DNA of 64,000 nucleotides from Streptomyces sp. A2-16 (GTDB lineage: Bacteria > Actinomycetota > Actinomycetes > Streptomycetales > Streptomycetaceae). Positions 1-7,378 of this stretch are shown here, piece after piece. How positions within the stretch are numbered: the stretch's first letter is position 1; the number at the start of each line of letters is the position of its first letter. Below the pieces are notes generated by a model. It saw nothing but the letters and a program-made list of their open reading frames with translations. It was not told the DNA's origin and searched no databases. The stretch lies in NCBI RefSeq assembly GCF_018128905.1, contig NZ_CP063808.1:124001-188000 (forward strand), written 5' to 3'. The position numbers were made by a program, and so were the translations under genes.

Positions 1-1227
1 CATCGCCAGCGCCCCCGACACCAGCGTCCGCACTCCCGGCGCCACCGTCGACAGGTCCGGGGCGAAGTGGGGGCTGTGGTTGCTGGGGACGGCGTCGAAC
101 TTCTCCATCAGGTCCGCACCCGGCGCCGCGTCCCACACCGCCGCCGGGGTGCAGGTCACGAACCAGTAGGAGTACGGGAGTGCGCCGGGCGCGAGCAGGG
201 AGAAGTCCTCGCTGCCCATCGCCGGGCCCGGGTCGAACACGGTGCCTTCGCCAAAGACCTCGCGGTGCACGGCGGCGATCCGGTGGTCGGTGTCCGGGTC
301 GTTGACGGTGACCGGGAACGAGCCGCCCAGGGTCACCTCGGGCTCGCGCGGGCAGCCCGCCGCATGGCACTCGCCCTCGGCGATCCGGCGGATCGCGGCC
401 AGCATCCGGTCCCGGACCGCCTCGGACTGGGTGCGCAGATTGAGACAGATGCGGGCGGTGGCGGGGATGACGTTCGCCGCCGTGCCGGCCTCGATCCGGC
501 CCACGGTCAGCACGGCCGGCTCGCGCGGCTTGATCTCCCGGCTGACGACCGTCTGCAGACGCGTGACGATGTAGGCGGCCGTGACGACCGGGTCGACCGT
601 CGTCTCGGGGCGCGAGCCGTGCCCGCCCCGGCCGTGCACGACGATCTCGACGTCCGTCGTCGCCGACATGATCAGCCCGGGCACGTGCGGGTACAGGCCC
701 GCCGGTCCCGGGGCCGCGTGCTGCCCGAGCAGCACGTCGGGGCGCGGGAAGCGGTCGTAGAGCCCGTCGGCGACCATCGCGGCCGCCCCGCCGCCGGTCT
801 CCTCGGCTGGCTGGCCCACCAGGAGCAGCGTTCCGGACCAGGTGTCCCGGCCGTCCGCGAGCGCCCTCGCCGCGCCCGCGAGCCACGTCACGTGCAGGTC
901 GTGCCCGCAGGCGTGCATCACCCCGGGCCGCTCGGAGGCGTACGGCAGCCCGGTCCGCTCCTCGACCGGCAGCGCGTCCATGTCGGCGCGCAGCAGGACG
1001 GTCGGCCCGTCGCCGTTGCGCAGGACGCCCACGACGCCGGTGCCGCCGACGCCCTCGGCCGTCTCGAAACCGGCCGCCTTCAGACGCCCGGCGAACAGGG
1101 CCGCCGTCCGGTGCTCCTCGAACGCCGGCTCGGGATGGCGGTGCAGGTCCCGGTAGAGGTCCTCCAGGTCGGGGACCGGGAGGTCCGCGGTGAGCATCAG
1201 TGCGGTGCGGGCGGCGGCAGAGGTCAT
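1..1227 (-). CDS. M20 family metallo-amidohydrolase (3' end outside window)
   Basis: A cytoplasmic zinc-type amidohydrolase of the M20D (hippurate hydrolase / IAA-amino acid hydrolase / AbgB-like) group, which cleaves N-acyl amino acid amide bonds. The reading frame is open from the ATG at 1227 to base 1 (409 codons), so only the last few residues are missing. HACGHD at residues 105-110 supplies metal ligands and the Glu pair at 142-143 is the catalytic/metal-binding EE; a dimerisation-domain signature (GRIEAGTAANVIPA) lies in the middle. No clear Shine-Dalgarno sequence precedes the ATG. The true substrate cannot be deduced. The opposite strand is also open over most of this stretch but shows no protein family. 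Confidence 0.93.
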   Translation of the reverse strand, partial: MTSAAARTALMLTADLPVPDLEDLYRDLHRHPEPAFEEHRTAALFAGRLKAAGFETAEGVGGTGVVGVLRNGDGPTVLLRADMDALPVEERTGLPYASERPGVMHACGHDLHVTWLAGAARALADGRDTWSGTLLLVGQPAEETGGGAAAMVADGLYDRFPRPDVLLGQHAAPGPAGLYPHVPGLIMSATTDVEIVVHGRGGHGSRPETTVDPVVTAAYIVTRLQTVVSREIKPREPAVLTVGRIEAGTAANVIPATARICLNLRTQSEAVRDRMLAAIRRIAEGECHAAGCPREPEVTLGGSFPVTVNDPDTDHRIAAVHREVFGEGTVFDPGPAMGSEDFSLLAPGALPYSYWFVTCTPAAVWDAAPGADLMEKFDAVPSNHSPHFAPDLSTVAPGVRTLVSGALAM

Positions 1228-1370
1228 GGCGATCAGGGTGTCACCCGGGTGGGGGTCTGACCATGGACGCCGGGTACCGGGAGATCCGCCGACGGAACTT
1301 GGTGGAACCTTTACCCGGGCGCGTCCGTTGACCGGATGAGATCACTCAGACGAGTACCGAGGTGACGTCA

Positions 1371-1955
1371 ATGGCACTGTTCGACCGGCTCAAGGACCAG
1401 GCCAAGAACCTGCAGCAGCAGGCGCAGGGCGCACGCGGCACGACGACCGGCGGTGCCGGACACGGCGGCGCGGGGCACGGCGGTGCCGGACACGGCGGTT
1501 CGCGAGGCGGCGGTTCGCGCGCCCAGCTCGTCGGCGTGCTGAAGACCCAGCTCGGCTCCCTGAAGACGGAGCTGAAGAGCGGCGCCTACCGGGACGCCAG
1601 CATGGCGATGTGCGCCCTGGTCGCGGCCGCGGACGGCCAGGTGGACGCGGCCGAGATGCAGCAGATGGAGTCGCTGATCCTCGGCAACGAGGTGTTGCAG
1701 AACTTCCCGCCGGAGCAGCTGCGCCAGCGTTTCCACAAGCATGTGGACCAGCTGACCCGCAACTTCCCGCAGGGCAAGGCCGAGGCGCTCCAGGAGATCG
1801 CCAAGGCCGCCAAGAAGCCCACCGAGGCGCGTGCGGTGATCCAGACGGGCATCGTCATCGCCGGTGCCGACGGCCACTTCTCCCAGGCCGAGCAGGCGAT
1901 CCTCAGGGAGGCGTGCGCGGCCCTCGGCGTCCCGCCGGCGGAGTTCCAGCTCTGA
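1371..1955 (+). CDS. TerB family tellurite-resistance-type protein
   Basis: 194 aa. Residues ~55-190 form a TerB domain, an all-helical fold built from two similar halves (an ALVAAADGQVD segment and a later IAGADGHFS segment carry the acidic D-G-x-(V/F)-(D/S) metal-type loops). A glycine/histidine-rich linker (repeated GGAGHGG) separates an N-terminal amphipathic helix from the domain. TerB proteins are associated with tellurite and envelope stress and with calcium-binding TerD proteins; a TerD-like gene lies 57 kb away at 58248. ATG 1371 is chosen because GAGG sits about 8 bases upstream; a GTG at 1362 is in frame but poorly spaced. Single gene, no operon partner. Confidence 0.9.
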   Translation: MALFDRLKDQAKNLQQQAQGARGTTTGGAGHGGAGHGGAGHGGSRGGGSRAQLVGVLKTQLGSLKTELKSGAYRDASMAMCALVAAADGQVDAAEMQQMESLILGNEVLQNFPPEQLRQRFHKHVDQLTRNFPQGKAEALQEIAKAAKKPTEARAVIQTGIVIAGADGHFSQAEQAILREACAALGVPPAEFQL

Positions 1956-2023
1956 GCCCCGCAGCCTCGGGGACATGACGCTCGGCCCGGAGACCGTCGG
2001 GAGGTGACGGTCCCGGGCCGGTC

Positions 2024-2230
2024 TCATTCCGCCGTGTGTCCGGATGCCTGCCGCACCTGCTCCGCCTGCCCGGCCGGTCGCTCCCCCGACGCCTTCGTCG
2101 GCCCCGCGTTGGCCGCCAGGACCAGCGTGGCCACGGCCACGACCGCGGCGGCGAAACCCCTGGCGTAACGCGCGGTGGTGCTGGTGCGTTCGAGCACGGC
2201 GACCTCGCAGCGGTGGCGGTGAGTACCCAT
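2024..2230 (-). CDS. Small membrane protein, unknown function
   Basis: 68 aa. A single hydrophobic segment at residues ~24-42 (alanine/valine rich) follows a basic N-terminus and is followed by a polar tail, so it is probably a small type II membrane protein or an uncleaved secreted peptide. It is divergent from the XRE/TPR regulator at 2321, and the large palindrome at 2238-2267 ends 8 bases before its ATG, which suggests the regulator controls it. No Shine-Dalgarno sequence is visible. No family recognised; the main support is frame, coding bias and the shared control region. Confidence 0.5.
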   Translation of the reverse strand: MGTHRHRCEVAVLERTSTTARYARGFAAAVVAVATLVLAANAGPTKASGERPAGQAEQVRQASGHTAE

Positions 2231-2237
2231 GGCGGTG

Positions 2238-2267
2238 ACGGCGTATTAAGCAGGGTTAATACGCCGT
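2238..2267. promoter_or_regulatory. 30-bp palindromic operator candidate in a divergent promoter
   Basis: Two perfect 12-base arms (ACGGCGTATTAA and its complement) flank the 6-base spacer GCAGGG. It is markedly AT-rich for this genome. It lies between the divergent genes starting at 2230 (-) and 2321 (+). The position and dyad symmetry fit a repressor-binding site, most simply an autoregulatory site for the neighbouring XRE/TPR protein. A second overlapping dyad (GGTTAA ... TTAACC, 2254-2273) shares half of it. A transcription terminator is less likely because both genes point away from it. Confidence 0.6.
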
Positions 2268-2320
2268 TTAACCTAGGGGCTGCGGGAGCCGAACGGCAAG
2301 AGGGGCTTGGGGAGTTGGCC

Positions 2321-3667
2321 ATGTCGGAGCGGGACGACCCGGGCGTCATCGGGCGACGGGTGCAGCAGCTGCGGGTCGAACGCGGGCTGACACAGAAACA
2401 GCTGGCCGAACCGGCCTACACACCGGCCTACATCTCCACCCTGGAGTCCGGGCGGGTGCGGCCCTCCGACGACGCGCTGCGGCATCTCGCCGACCGCCTC
2501 GGCGTCGGTTTCGACGAACTGGCGACCGGACGTCCGGCCCATCTCGTCACCGATCTGCGCCTGCGCCTCACCGAGGCCCAGCGCACCCTTGCCACCGGGG
2601 AGGCCGAGGAGTCCGCCGCGCAGTACTCCCGGCTCCTCGCCGAGGCCGACGCGCTCGACCTCGCCGAGGTGCGGGCCGCCGCCCTGCTCGGACTCGGCGA
2701 GTGCGCCGTGGAGACGGGCGAACTCGGTTCCGCACGCCTGTACTTCGAGCGGGCCGAGAAGGCCCTCGGCGACGACGTCCCGCTGCCCGCCCGGGTCCCC
2801 GCGCTGCGCGGACGAGCCCTCGCCCACTACCTCACCGGTGAACTCCGCTACTCCGTCTACCTGTTGGAGTCCACCATCGACGAGCTCAACCGCGGTGGCC
2901 TCCACGACCCCGACGCCCTGCTCCTCCTCTACGCGAGCGTCATCGGCCCCTACATGGACATGGGCGCCCACGCCCGCGCCGCCCAGGCCGCCGAACTCGC
3001 CCTCGCCCTCGCCCCGCAGTCCGGCGACCCCGCCCTGGTCGCCCGGATGCACCGCTCCGTCGCCCGTACCCTGCTCGCCGAGGGCCGCCTCGCCGAGGCC
3101 GACGCCTCCCTGGCCAAGGCCGCCGAGCTGTACCGGCAGCTCCAGATCCGCACCGAACTCGCCAACTGTCACTGGATGCGCGGCTACGTCTGCGCGCAGA
3201 ACGGCGAACTGGAGCGTGCCGAGGCCGAGTTGAGGCAGGCCCTCGCCATGCTCTCCGCCAAGCGGGCCGCCCTCTACTCCAGCCAGGCCGCCGTCGAGCT
3301 CGCCGACGTGCTGCATCGGCGCGGCAAGTCCGACGAGGCCGCCGCCCTGCTGCACGACGTGCTCAGCGACCTCAGCTCCGAACGCGGCGCCCTGCACTCC
3401 GCCGCCGCCCACCGCCTCCTCGGGATCATCGCCGAGGACGCCCGCGACACCGAGGCCGCCGAGGAGCACTACGTCCGCGCCCTGAGCCTCCTGGAGCGGG
3501 CGGGCGCCGCCGGTGACCTGGCCGACCTGTGCCGGCTGCTCGGCGACCTGCTGCGCCGCACGGGACGGGTCGAGGCGGCGCTCGACGCGTACCGGACGGG
3601 CCTCGGACACCGCACGGCCCCCGGCACCACCACCCTGGGCCCGGCCCCGGCACAGCCGCCTCTGTGA
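2321..3667 (+). CDS. XRE-family regulator with TPR domain
   Basis: 448 aa. Residues ~10-65 are a helix-turn-helix of the XRE type (RVQQLRVERGLTQKQLAE, then a recognition helix with SRVRPS-like spacing); residues ~85-440 are a chain of tetratricopeptide-like helices (repeated A-L-x-x-L-G/A-x-A-x-x-x-L patterns), the architecture of peptide- or protein-sensing regulators. ATG 2321 begins the HTH domain directly; the frame is open further upstream but that stretch has no domain. It is divergent from the small membrane protein, with a 30-bp palindrome between them. Its last codons (encoding GTAQPPL-type residues) merge into the ~92-bp repeat array that follows, so the C-terminal tail has been shaped by repeat expansion. 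Confidence 0.85.
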   Translation: MSERDDPGVIGRRVQQLRVERGLTQKQLAEPAYTPAYISTLESGRVRPSDDALRHLADRLGVGFDELATGRPAHLVTDLRLRLTEAQRTLATGEAEESAAQYSRLLAEADALDLAEVRAAALLGLGECAVETGELGSARLYFERAEKALGDDVPLPARVPALRGRALAHYLTGELRYSVYLLESTIDELNRGGLHDPDALLLLYASVIGPYMDMGAHARAAQAAELALALAPQSGDPALVARMHRSVARTLLAEGRLAEADASLAKAAELYRQLQIRTELANCHWMRGYVCAQNGELERAEAELRQALAMLSAKRAALYSSQAAVELADVLHRRGKSDEAAALLHDVLSDLSSERGALHSAAAHRLLGIIAEDARDTEAAEEHYVRALSLLERAGAAGDLADLCRLLGDLLRRTGRVEAALDAYRTGLGHRTAPGTTTLGPAPAQPPL

Positions 3668-4046
3668 GGGGGGCGGGCCTGCGAGCGGGGGCCGGGTGAG
3701 GGCACGAGGCGCATACGGTCGGCTCCGGCCCCCGGCCTTCTGTGTGGATTCCGCCTGCGAGTAGCGGCGCGGGTGAGGGCGCGCCGGGCAGATGGTCGGC
3801 CCCCGGCCCTCCGCCCCGCACAGCCCCTGCTGTGTGGATTCCGGGCCTGCGAGCGGCGGCGCGGGTGAGGGTGCGCCGGGCGGATGCTCGGCCCCCGGCC
3901 CTCCGCCCCGCACAGCCCCTGCTGTGTGGATTCCGGGCCTGCGAGCAGCGGCGCGGGTGAGGGCGCGCCGGGCGGATGCTCGGCCCCCGCCCCCCGCCCC
4001 CTGCCCCCCGCCCGCACAGCCCCCTCTGTGTCGATTCCGGGCCTGT
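3661..4046. repeat. ~92-bp tandem repeat array (minisatellite)
   Basis: The unit core GTGTGGATTCCGGGCCTGCG recurs at 3742, 3832, 3924 and (with one change) 4028, giving periods of 90, 92 and 104 bases; a more diverged unit starts about 3661 and includes the stop codon and last codons of the XRE gene. Each unit continues with GCGCGGGTGAGGG, GCGCCGGGCGGATG and a C-rich tract ending CCGCACAGCCCC. The 104-base period comes from an expanded C-rich tract. Units abut with no spacers, so this is not CRISPR. Several frames are open across it but these are repeat artefacts. Confidence 0.85.
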
Positions 4047-4105
4047 GCACAGGTCTGTCCGGTTAGCCTGCGCGGGGACGGCAGAGGGCGGGCGGGGCAG
4101 GGCGC

Positions 4106-5119
4106 GTGGAGAACCAGAGGACGGTGGCCGACGGGTTGCGGCTCGTCGTGTGGGGCCTGAGCCGGCTCGTGTACGTCGTGCTCGGCGGTGCCGCGCTGGT
4201 CGCCATCGCGACCGTCGCCTCGGTCCTCGGCCCCACCCTCGCCCTCGACCTCTACACCCCGCCCGTCGCCGCCTGGTGGACCGTCTTCACCGCGATCGTG
4301 GTCCAGGGAGTGCCCTTCCTGCTGCTCGGCACGGTCGTCTCCGCGGCCATCGGCGCCTTCGTGCCGGAACGGGTCTTCACCCGGCTCCTCCCGCGCAACC
4401 AGGCCCTCGCGGTCCCGGTGGCGGGCGCGGCCGGGGTGGTCCTGCCGGGGTGCGAGTGCGCGTCCGTGCCGGTGGCCGGGAGCCTGATGCGGCGGGGGGT
4501 GGCTCCGGCGGCGGCACTGGCGTTCCTGCTGTCCGCGCCCGCGATCAACCCCGTGGTGCTCGTCGCGACCTCCGTCGCGTTTCCCGGACAGCCCGCGATG
4601 GTGCTCGGCAGGCTGGTCGCCTCGCTCGCCGCGGCCGTGGTGATGGGGTGGCTGTGGGCGCGGTTCGGGCGCGAGGAGTGGCTGCGACTGCCGAAACGAT
4701 CAAGCGGTACGCCCGCCCGCGGACTGCGGGCCTTCGGCGCCGGGCTCCAGCACGACTTCCTGCACGCGGGCGGCTTCCTGGTGCTCGGCGCCGCGGCCGC
4801 GGCGACCTTCGGCATCGTCGTACCGCGCTCGGTCCTGGACCTCTTCACCGGTTCGGCCTGGCTCTCGGTGCTGCTGCTGGCCGTCCTGGCGGTCGTGCTG
4901 TGCGTGTGCAGCGAGGCGGACGCGTTCGTGGCGGCCTCCCTGAGCGGTTTCTCGCCCACGGCACGGCTGGCGTTCATGGTCGTGGGCCCGATGGTCGACC
5001 TCAAGCTGATCGCCCTCCAGACCGGCACCTTCGGCCGGGCCTTCGCCGTCCGCTTCTCCTCCGTGACGTGGGCGGTGGCCGTGCTGAGCAGCGTGCTCGT
5101 GGGGTGGTGGCTGCTGTGA
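4106..5119 (+). CDS. UPF0718/ArsP-family permease
   Basis: 337 aa integral membrane protein with about eight hydrophobic segments. It belongs to the DUF318/ArsP_1 permease family: two similar membrane halves, each with a conserved cysteine- or serine-containing loop (PGCECASVPVAGSL near residue 115 and CVCSEADAFVAASL near 275). Family members export metal(loid)s or organoarsenicals or work with TIGR03943 partners; the substrate here is unknown. It starts at a GTG after the minisatellite with only a weak purine stretch upstream. The next gene starts inside its stop codon, so the two are translationally coupled. Confidence 0.85.
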   Translation: MENQRTVADGLRLVVWGLSRLVYVVLGGAALVAIATVASVLGPTLALDLYTPPVAAWWTVFTAIVVQGVPFLLLGTVVSAAIGAFVPERVFTRLLPRNQALAVPVAGAAGVVLPGCECASVPVAGSLMRRGVAPAAALAFLLSAPAINPVVLVATSVAFPGQPAMVLGRLVASLAAAVVMGWLWARFGREEWLRLPKRSSGTPARGLRAFGAGLQHDFLHAGGFLVLGAAAAATFGIVVPRSVLDLFTGSAWLSVLLLAVLAVVLCVCSEADAFVAASLSGFSPTARLAFMVVGPMVDLKLIALQTGTFGRAFAVRFSSVTWAVAVLSSVLVGWWLL

Positions 5120-5934
5120 GGCGCTACGGCTCCTGTCTCCTCCTCGCCCTCGTCGGCGCGGCGGTCCTGCGGATATCACTCTTCAGCGAGCTGTATCTCC
5201 GGTACGTGCAGGCGGGGTTGCGGCCGTATCTGGTGGCGTCCGGTGGGGTGTTGGTGCTGCTGGGGGCCGCGACGGCGGTCGTACGGCGGGGTGAGCGGGA
5301 CGTCGTGGGGGATGCGGACGGGCACGGTGACGCCGGGGCCGAGGGGCACGGTGACGTCAGGTCCGGAAGCCACGGCCACGGCCACGGCGACGACCAGGGC
5401 GACGACCCCGATCACGGCCACGCGCATGCCGGCGCCGGACCCCGGATCGCCTGGCTGCTCACCCTGCCCGCCCTCGCGCTGCTCCTCTTCCCGCCGCCCG
5501 CCCTCGGCTCCTACAGCGCCGAGCGCGAAGCGGCGCAGAGGGCGGCCCAAGGCGTCGGGACCTTTCCCGCCCTGCCCGCCGGGGACCCGGTCGAGCTCAC
5601 GCTCGGGGAGTTCGCTTCACGGGCGATCTACGACAGCGGGCGCTCCCTGAAGGGCCGTACGGTCCGGATGACCGGGTTCGTGACCCACGGCGACGAGGGG
5701 ACCTGGTACCTCACCCGGCTCTCCGTCACCTGCTGCGCCGCCGACGCCACGACCAGCAAGGTCGAGGTGCGTGGTGCCCCGGACGGGGCCCCGCCGGTCG
5801 ACACCTGGGTCACCGTCACCGGCACCTGGCACCCCAAGGGCGCACTCGGCACCGACGGCGCGTGGCCACCGGTGGTGGACGCGAGCGCGGTGCGGCGGGT
5901 GACCGAGCCGGCGGATCCGTACGAGAAGCGCTGA
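5116..5934 (+). CDS. TIGR03943 family permease partner with His-rich loop
   Basis: 272 aa. Two N-terminal membrane segments are followed by a histidine/aspartate-rich loop (repeated HGHG, DHGHAH; residues ~65-105), a third hydrophobic stretch and an extracytoplasmic domain (residues ~135-272) with a conserved TCCAAD cysteine pair. This is the TIGR03943/DUF1980 family that accompanies UPF0718 permeases (YcgQ with YcgR in Bacillus). The GTG at 5116 overlaps the TGA of the permease (GTGA), indicating coupling. The His-rich loop suggests divalent metal binding, so a metal transport role is inferred; no metal-responsive operator is evident upstream. Confidence 0.85.
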   Translation: MRRYGSCLLLALVGAAVLRISLFSELYLRYVQAGLRPYLVASGGVLVLLGAATAVVRRGERDVVGDADGHGDAGAEGHGDVRSGSHGHGHGDDQGDDPDHGHAHAGAGPRIAWLLTLPALALLLFPPPALGSYSAEREAAQRAAQGVGTFPALPAGDPVELTLGEFASRAIYDSGRSLKGRTVRMTGFVTHGDEGTWYLTRLSVTCCAADATTSKVEVRGAPDGAPPVDTWVTVTGTWHPKGALGTDGAWPPVVDASAVRRVTEPADPYEKR

Positions 5935-5969
5935 ACGGGGTGCCGGGGACGCGCTGAACGGGGTTCCGG

Positions 5970-6003
5970 GGCGGCCGCCGCCGTTCGGTCGGCGGCGGCC
6001 GCC
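5970..6003 (+). terminator. Strong hairpin after the permease operon
   Basis: Perfect 14-bp arms (starting GGCGGCCGCCGCCG) around the stable loop TTCGGT. It lies 36 bases after the stop of the TIGR03943 gene. A second hairpin (GGGAGGAC at 6006-6013 with GTCCTCCC at 6033-6040) follows at once. There is no T-run, as is usual for Streptomyces terminators. Confidence 0.75.
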
Positions 6004-6394
6004 TTGGGAGGACGCGCGGCACGTCGCGCGCGGTCCTCCCGGAAGGTCCCCGGCCCGCTCGGGACGGCGGGAGTCGCCCCGGTCGGCGTCGCGGAACGGG
6101 GACGTGGAACGGGGATGTGGGACACGGCACCGTGAGCACGGCGCCGTGCTGCTCGGGCGGGGCCCGGTCGGTGGGGAGGGGAACGGACAAGGGCGCGCAG
6201 GAGGCTTCAGCACGCGATGCTGTGCGGCCGCTCCCTGACCGTCATCGACGACCGTAATGAATGGGTGCGTGGTCTGTGAAGGGCGCGTGCGGGTTCCGGA
6301 GGGCCGAACCCCCGTGCCTGGCGGGCCGCGCGGCGAGGCAGCCCGACGCCCCGCCGCCCACGACCAGCCCGGGTCACCCTGGCCCTCCGACGGC
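6004..6394. other. Intergenic stretch between convergent genes
   Basis: No gene is supported here. It holds the second hairpin (6006-6040) and about 350 bases of unremarkable GC-rich sequence up to the stop of the lipoprotein gene at 6395. Frames open across it have no start with a ribosome site and no recognisable domain. Just upstream, 5930-5970, a ~22-base segment containing GCTGAACGGGGT is present twice in tandem. Confidence 0.6.
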
Positions 6395-7183
6395 TCATAC
6401 CTGCACCCGGCCCTGCCTCCGCACTTCCGTCAGCCGCTCGGCTCCCAGCTGTACGACCGTCTGCGTGGCCTCCGCCTGGACGTCGCCGAAGCCGCCGTTC
6501 GTCACGCTGATCGCGTCCTCCCCCACCCGGAGCGCGGCGACGTCCAGCGTGAGTGTCGTCGGCTCGCCGTCCGGTGACTGCCCGGTCAGCAGCACCCGCA
6601 GCCCCTGGCGGGCGTCCCCCGCCTCCGGCAACGGCAGGTCGCTGACCTGCACACCCAGGACGGCCCCCGTGGTCGTGGTGGCCGCGAACTGGGCGCACTT
6701 GCGCGGCAGGCCCCTGAGCCAGGTCAAGGTCTTGTCGATCTCGGCCGGCGGACGCGCGAGCACCTGGTACCGCATCTGCGCCTGGTTCCACTCGTCGTCC
6801 ATCCCGGCGACCGCGCGGGGCTCGGCGTCGGCCCCGAACAGCTCGTCCGCGTACAGCGAGTCGAGCAGTGGCTGACACGCCCGCCGGTCGGCCTTCGCCT
6901 TCAGCACCCCGTCGTGCCAGGTGGCCGTGCCCTGGGTCGGCATCCACGGCTCACCCAGATCCGCGTCGGTGACGAGCGCGGCCTGCGCCATGGCCGCGGT
7001 GAGGGTCGTGGCGGCGGCGGACGAGGACGCCTTCGGGGACGGCGGAGGGGCGCTGGTGGGCCGGGTGATCGGCCGCTTGGGTGCGGTGGGCGGTGTGGAG
7101 AGCGCGGAACAGCCGGTGGCGGCGAGGAGCCCGCCGAGGACGAGGGCGGAGGCGACGGCGCGGGCGGCGCGGGGCGGGGTCAT
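6395..7183 (-). CDS. Secreted lipoprotein, unknown function
   Basis: 262 aa. The N-terminus is a lipoprotein signal: basic start (MTPPRAAR), hydrophobic core and lipobox LAATGC, with Cys at about residue 25. A Ser/Pro/Thr/Ala-rich linker (to about residue 60) tethers a globular domain that begins with a conserved-looking DLGEPW motif; a single cysteine pair (RRACQPLL and RKCAQFA) could form a disulfide. This resembles the sensor-like extracellular domains of actinobacterial lipoproteins, but no exact family is assigned. It is monocistronic and divergent from the Eis-like gene. Confidence 0.8.
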   Translation of the reverse strand: MTPPRAARAVASALVLGGLLAATGCSALSTPPTAPKRPITRPTSAPPPSPKASSSAAATTLTAAMAQAALVTDADLGEPWMPTQGTATWHDGVLKAKADRRACQPLLDSLYADELFGADAEPRAVAGMDDEWNQAQMRYQVLARPPAEIDKTLTWLRGLPRKCAQFAATTTTGAVLGVQVSDLPLPEAGDARQGLRVLLTGQSPDGEPTTLTLDVAALRVGEDAISVTNGGFGDVQAEATQTVVQLGAERLTEVRRQGRVQV

Positions 7184-7330
7184 GCTTCAAGTGATCACCG
7201 GGTTCCTGGAGGTCACCAGCGGTCCGGGCCGTATGGGTTACGGGGTGCGCGGCCCGTGGACGGGCCGGGCTGCCGCGGGCCGGCCGTAATTCACTTGCCG
7301 TGGCCACCCGGTCGGCGCTGCACTGTGGCC

Positions 7331-7353
7331 GGGCACCACGCTTCGTGGTGCCC
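7331..7353. promoter_or_regulatory. Perfect hairpin in the leader of the acetyltransferase gene
   Basis: GGGCACCACG and its complement CGTGGTGCCC are separated by only CTT, ending 10 bases before the ribosome site (GAGGAGG) of the gene at 7379. It could modulate translation or terminate readthrough; nothing in the sequence decides between these. Confidence 0.4.
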
Positions 7354-7378
7354 GTGTTGCGAGGAGGAAGCGGCGGCG

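Noticed and set aside
67..1260. Long plus-strand open frame at the left end
   Set aside because: It is the antisense shadow of the M20 amidohydrolase; composition is Arg/Gly/Val-rich with no domain.
2273..3913. 546-codon minus-strand frame opposite the XRE/TPR gene
   Set aside because: Gly/Val/Gln-rich shadow with no ribosome site; its first part lies in the minisatellite.
3661..4046. CRISPR array
   Set aside because: Units abut without unique spacers, and there are no cas genes.
3742..4160. Overlapping short proteins across the repeat array
   Set aside because: The same peptide recurs in each unit and frames are open only because of the repeats.
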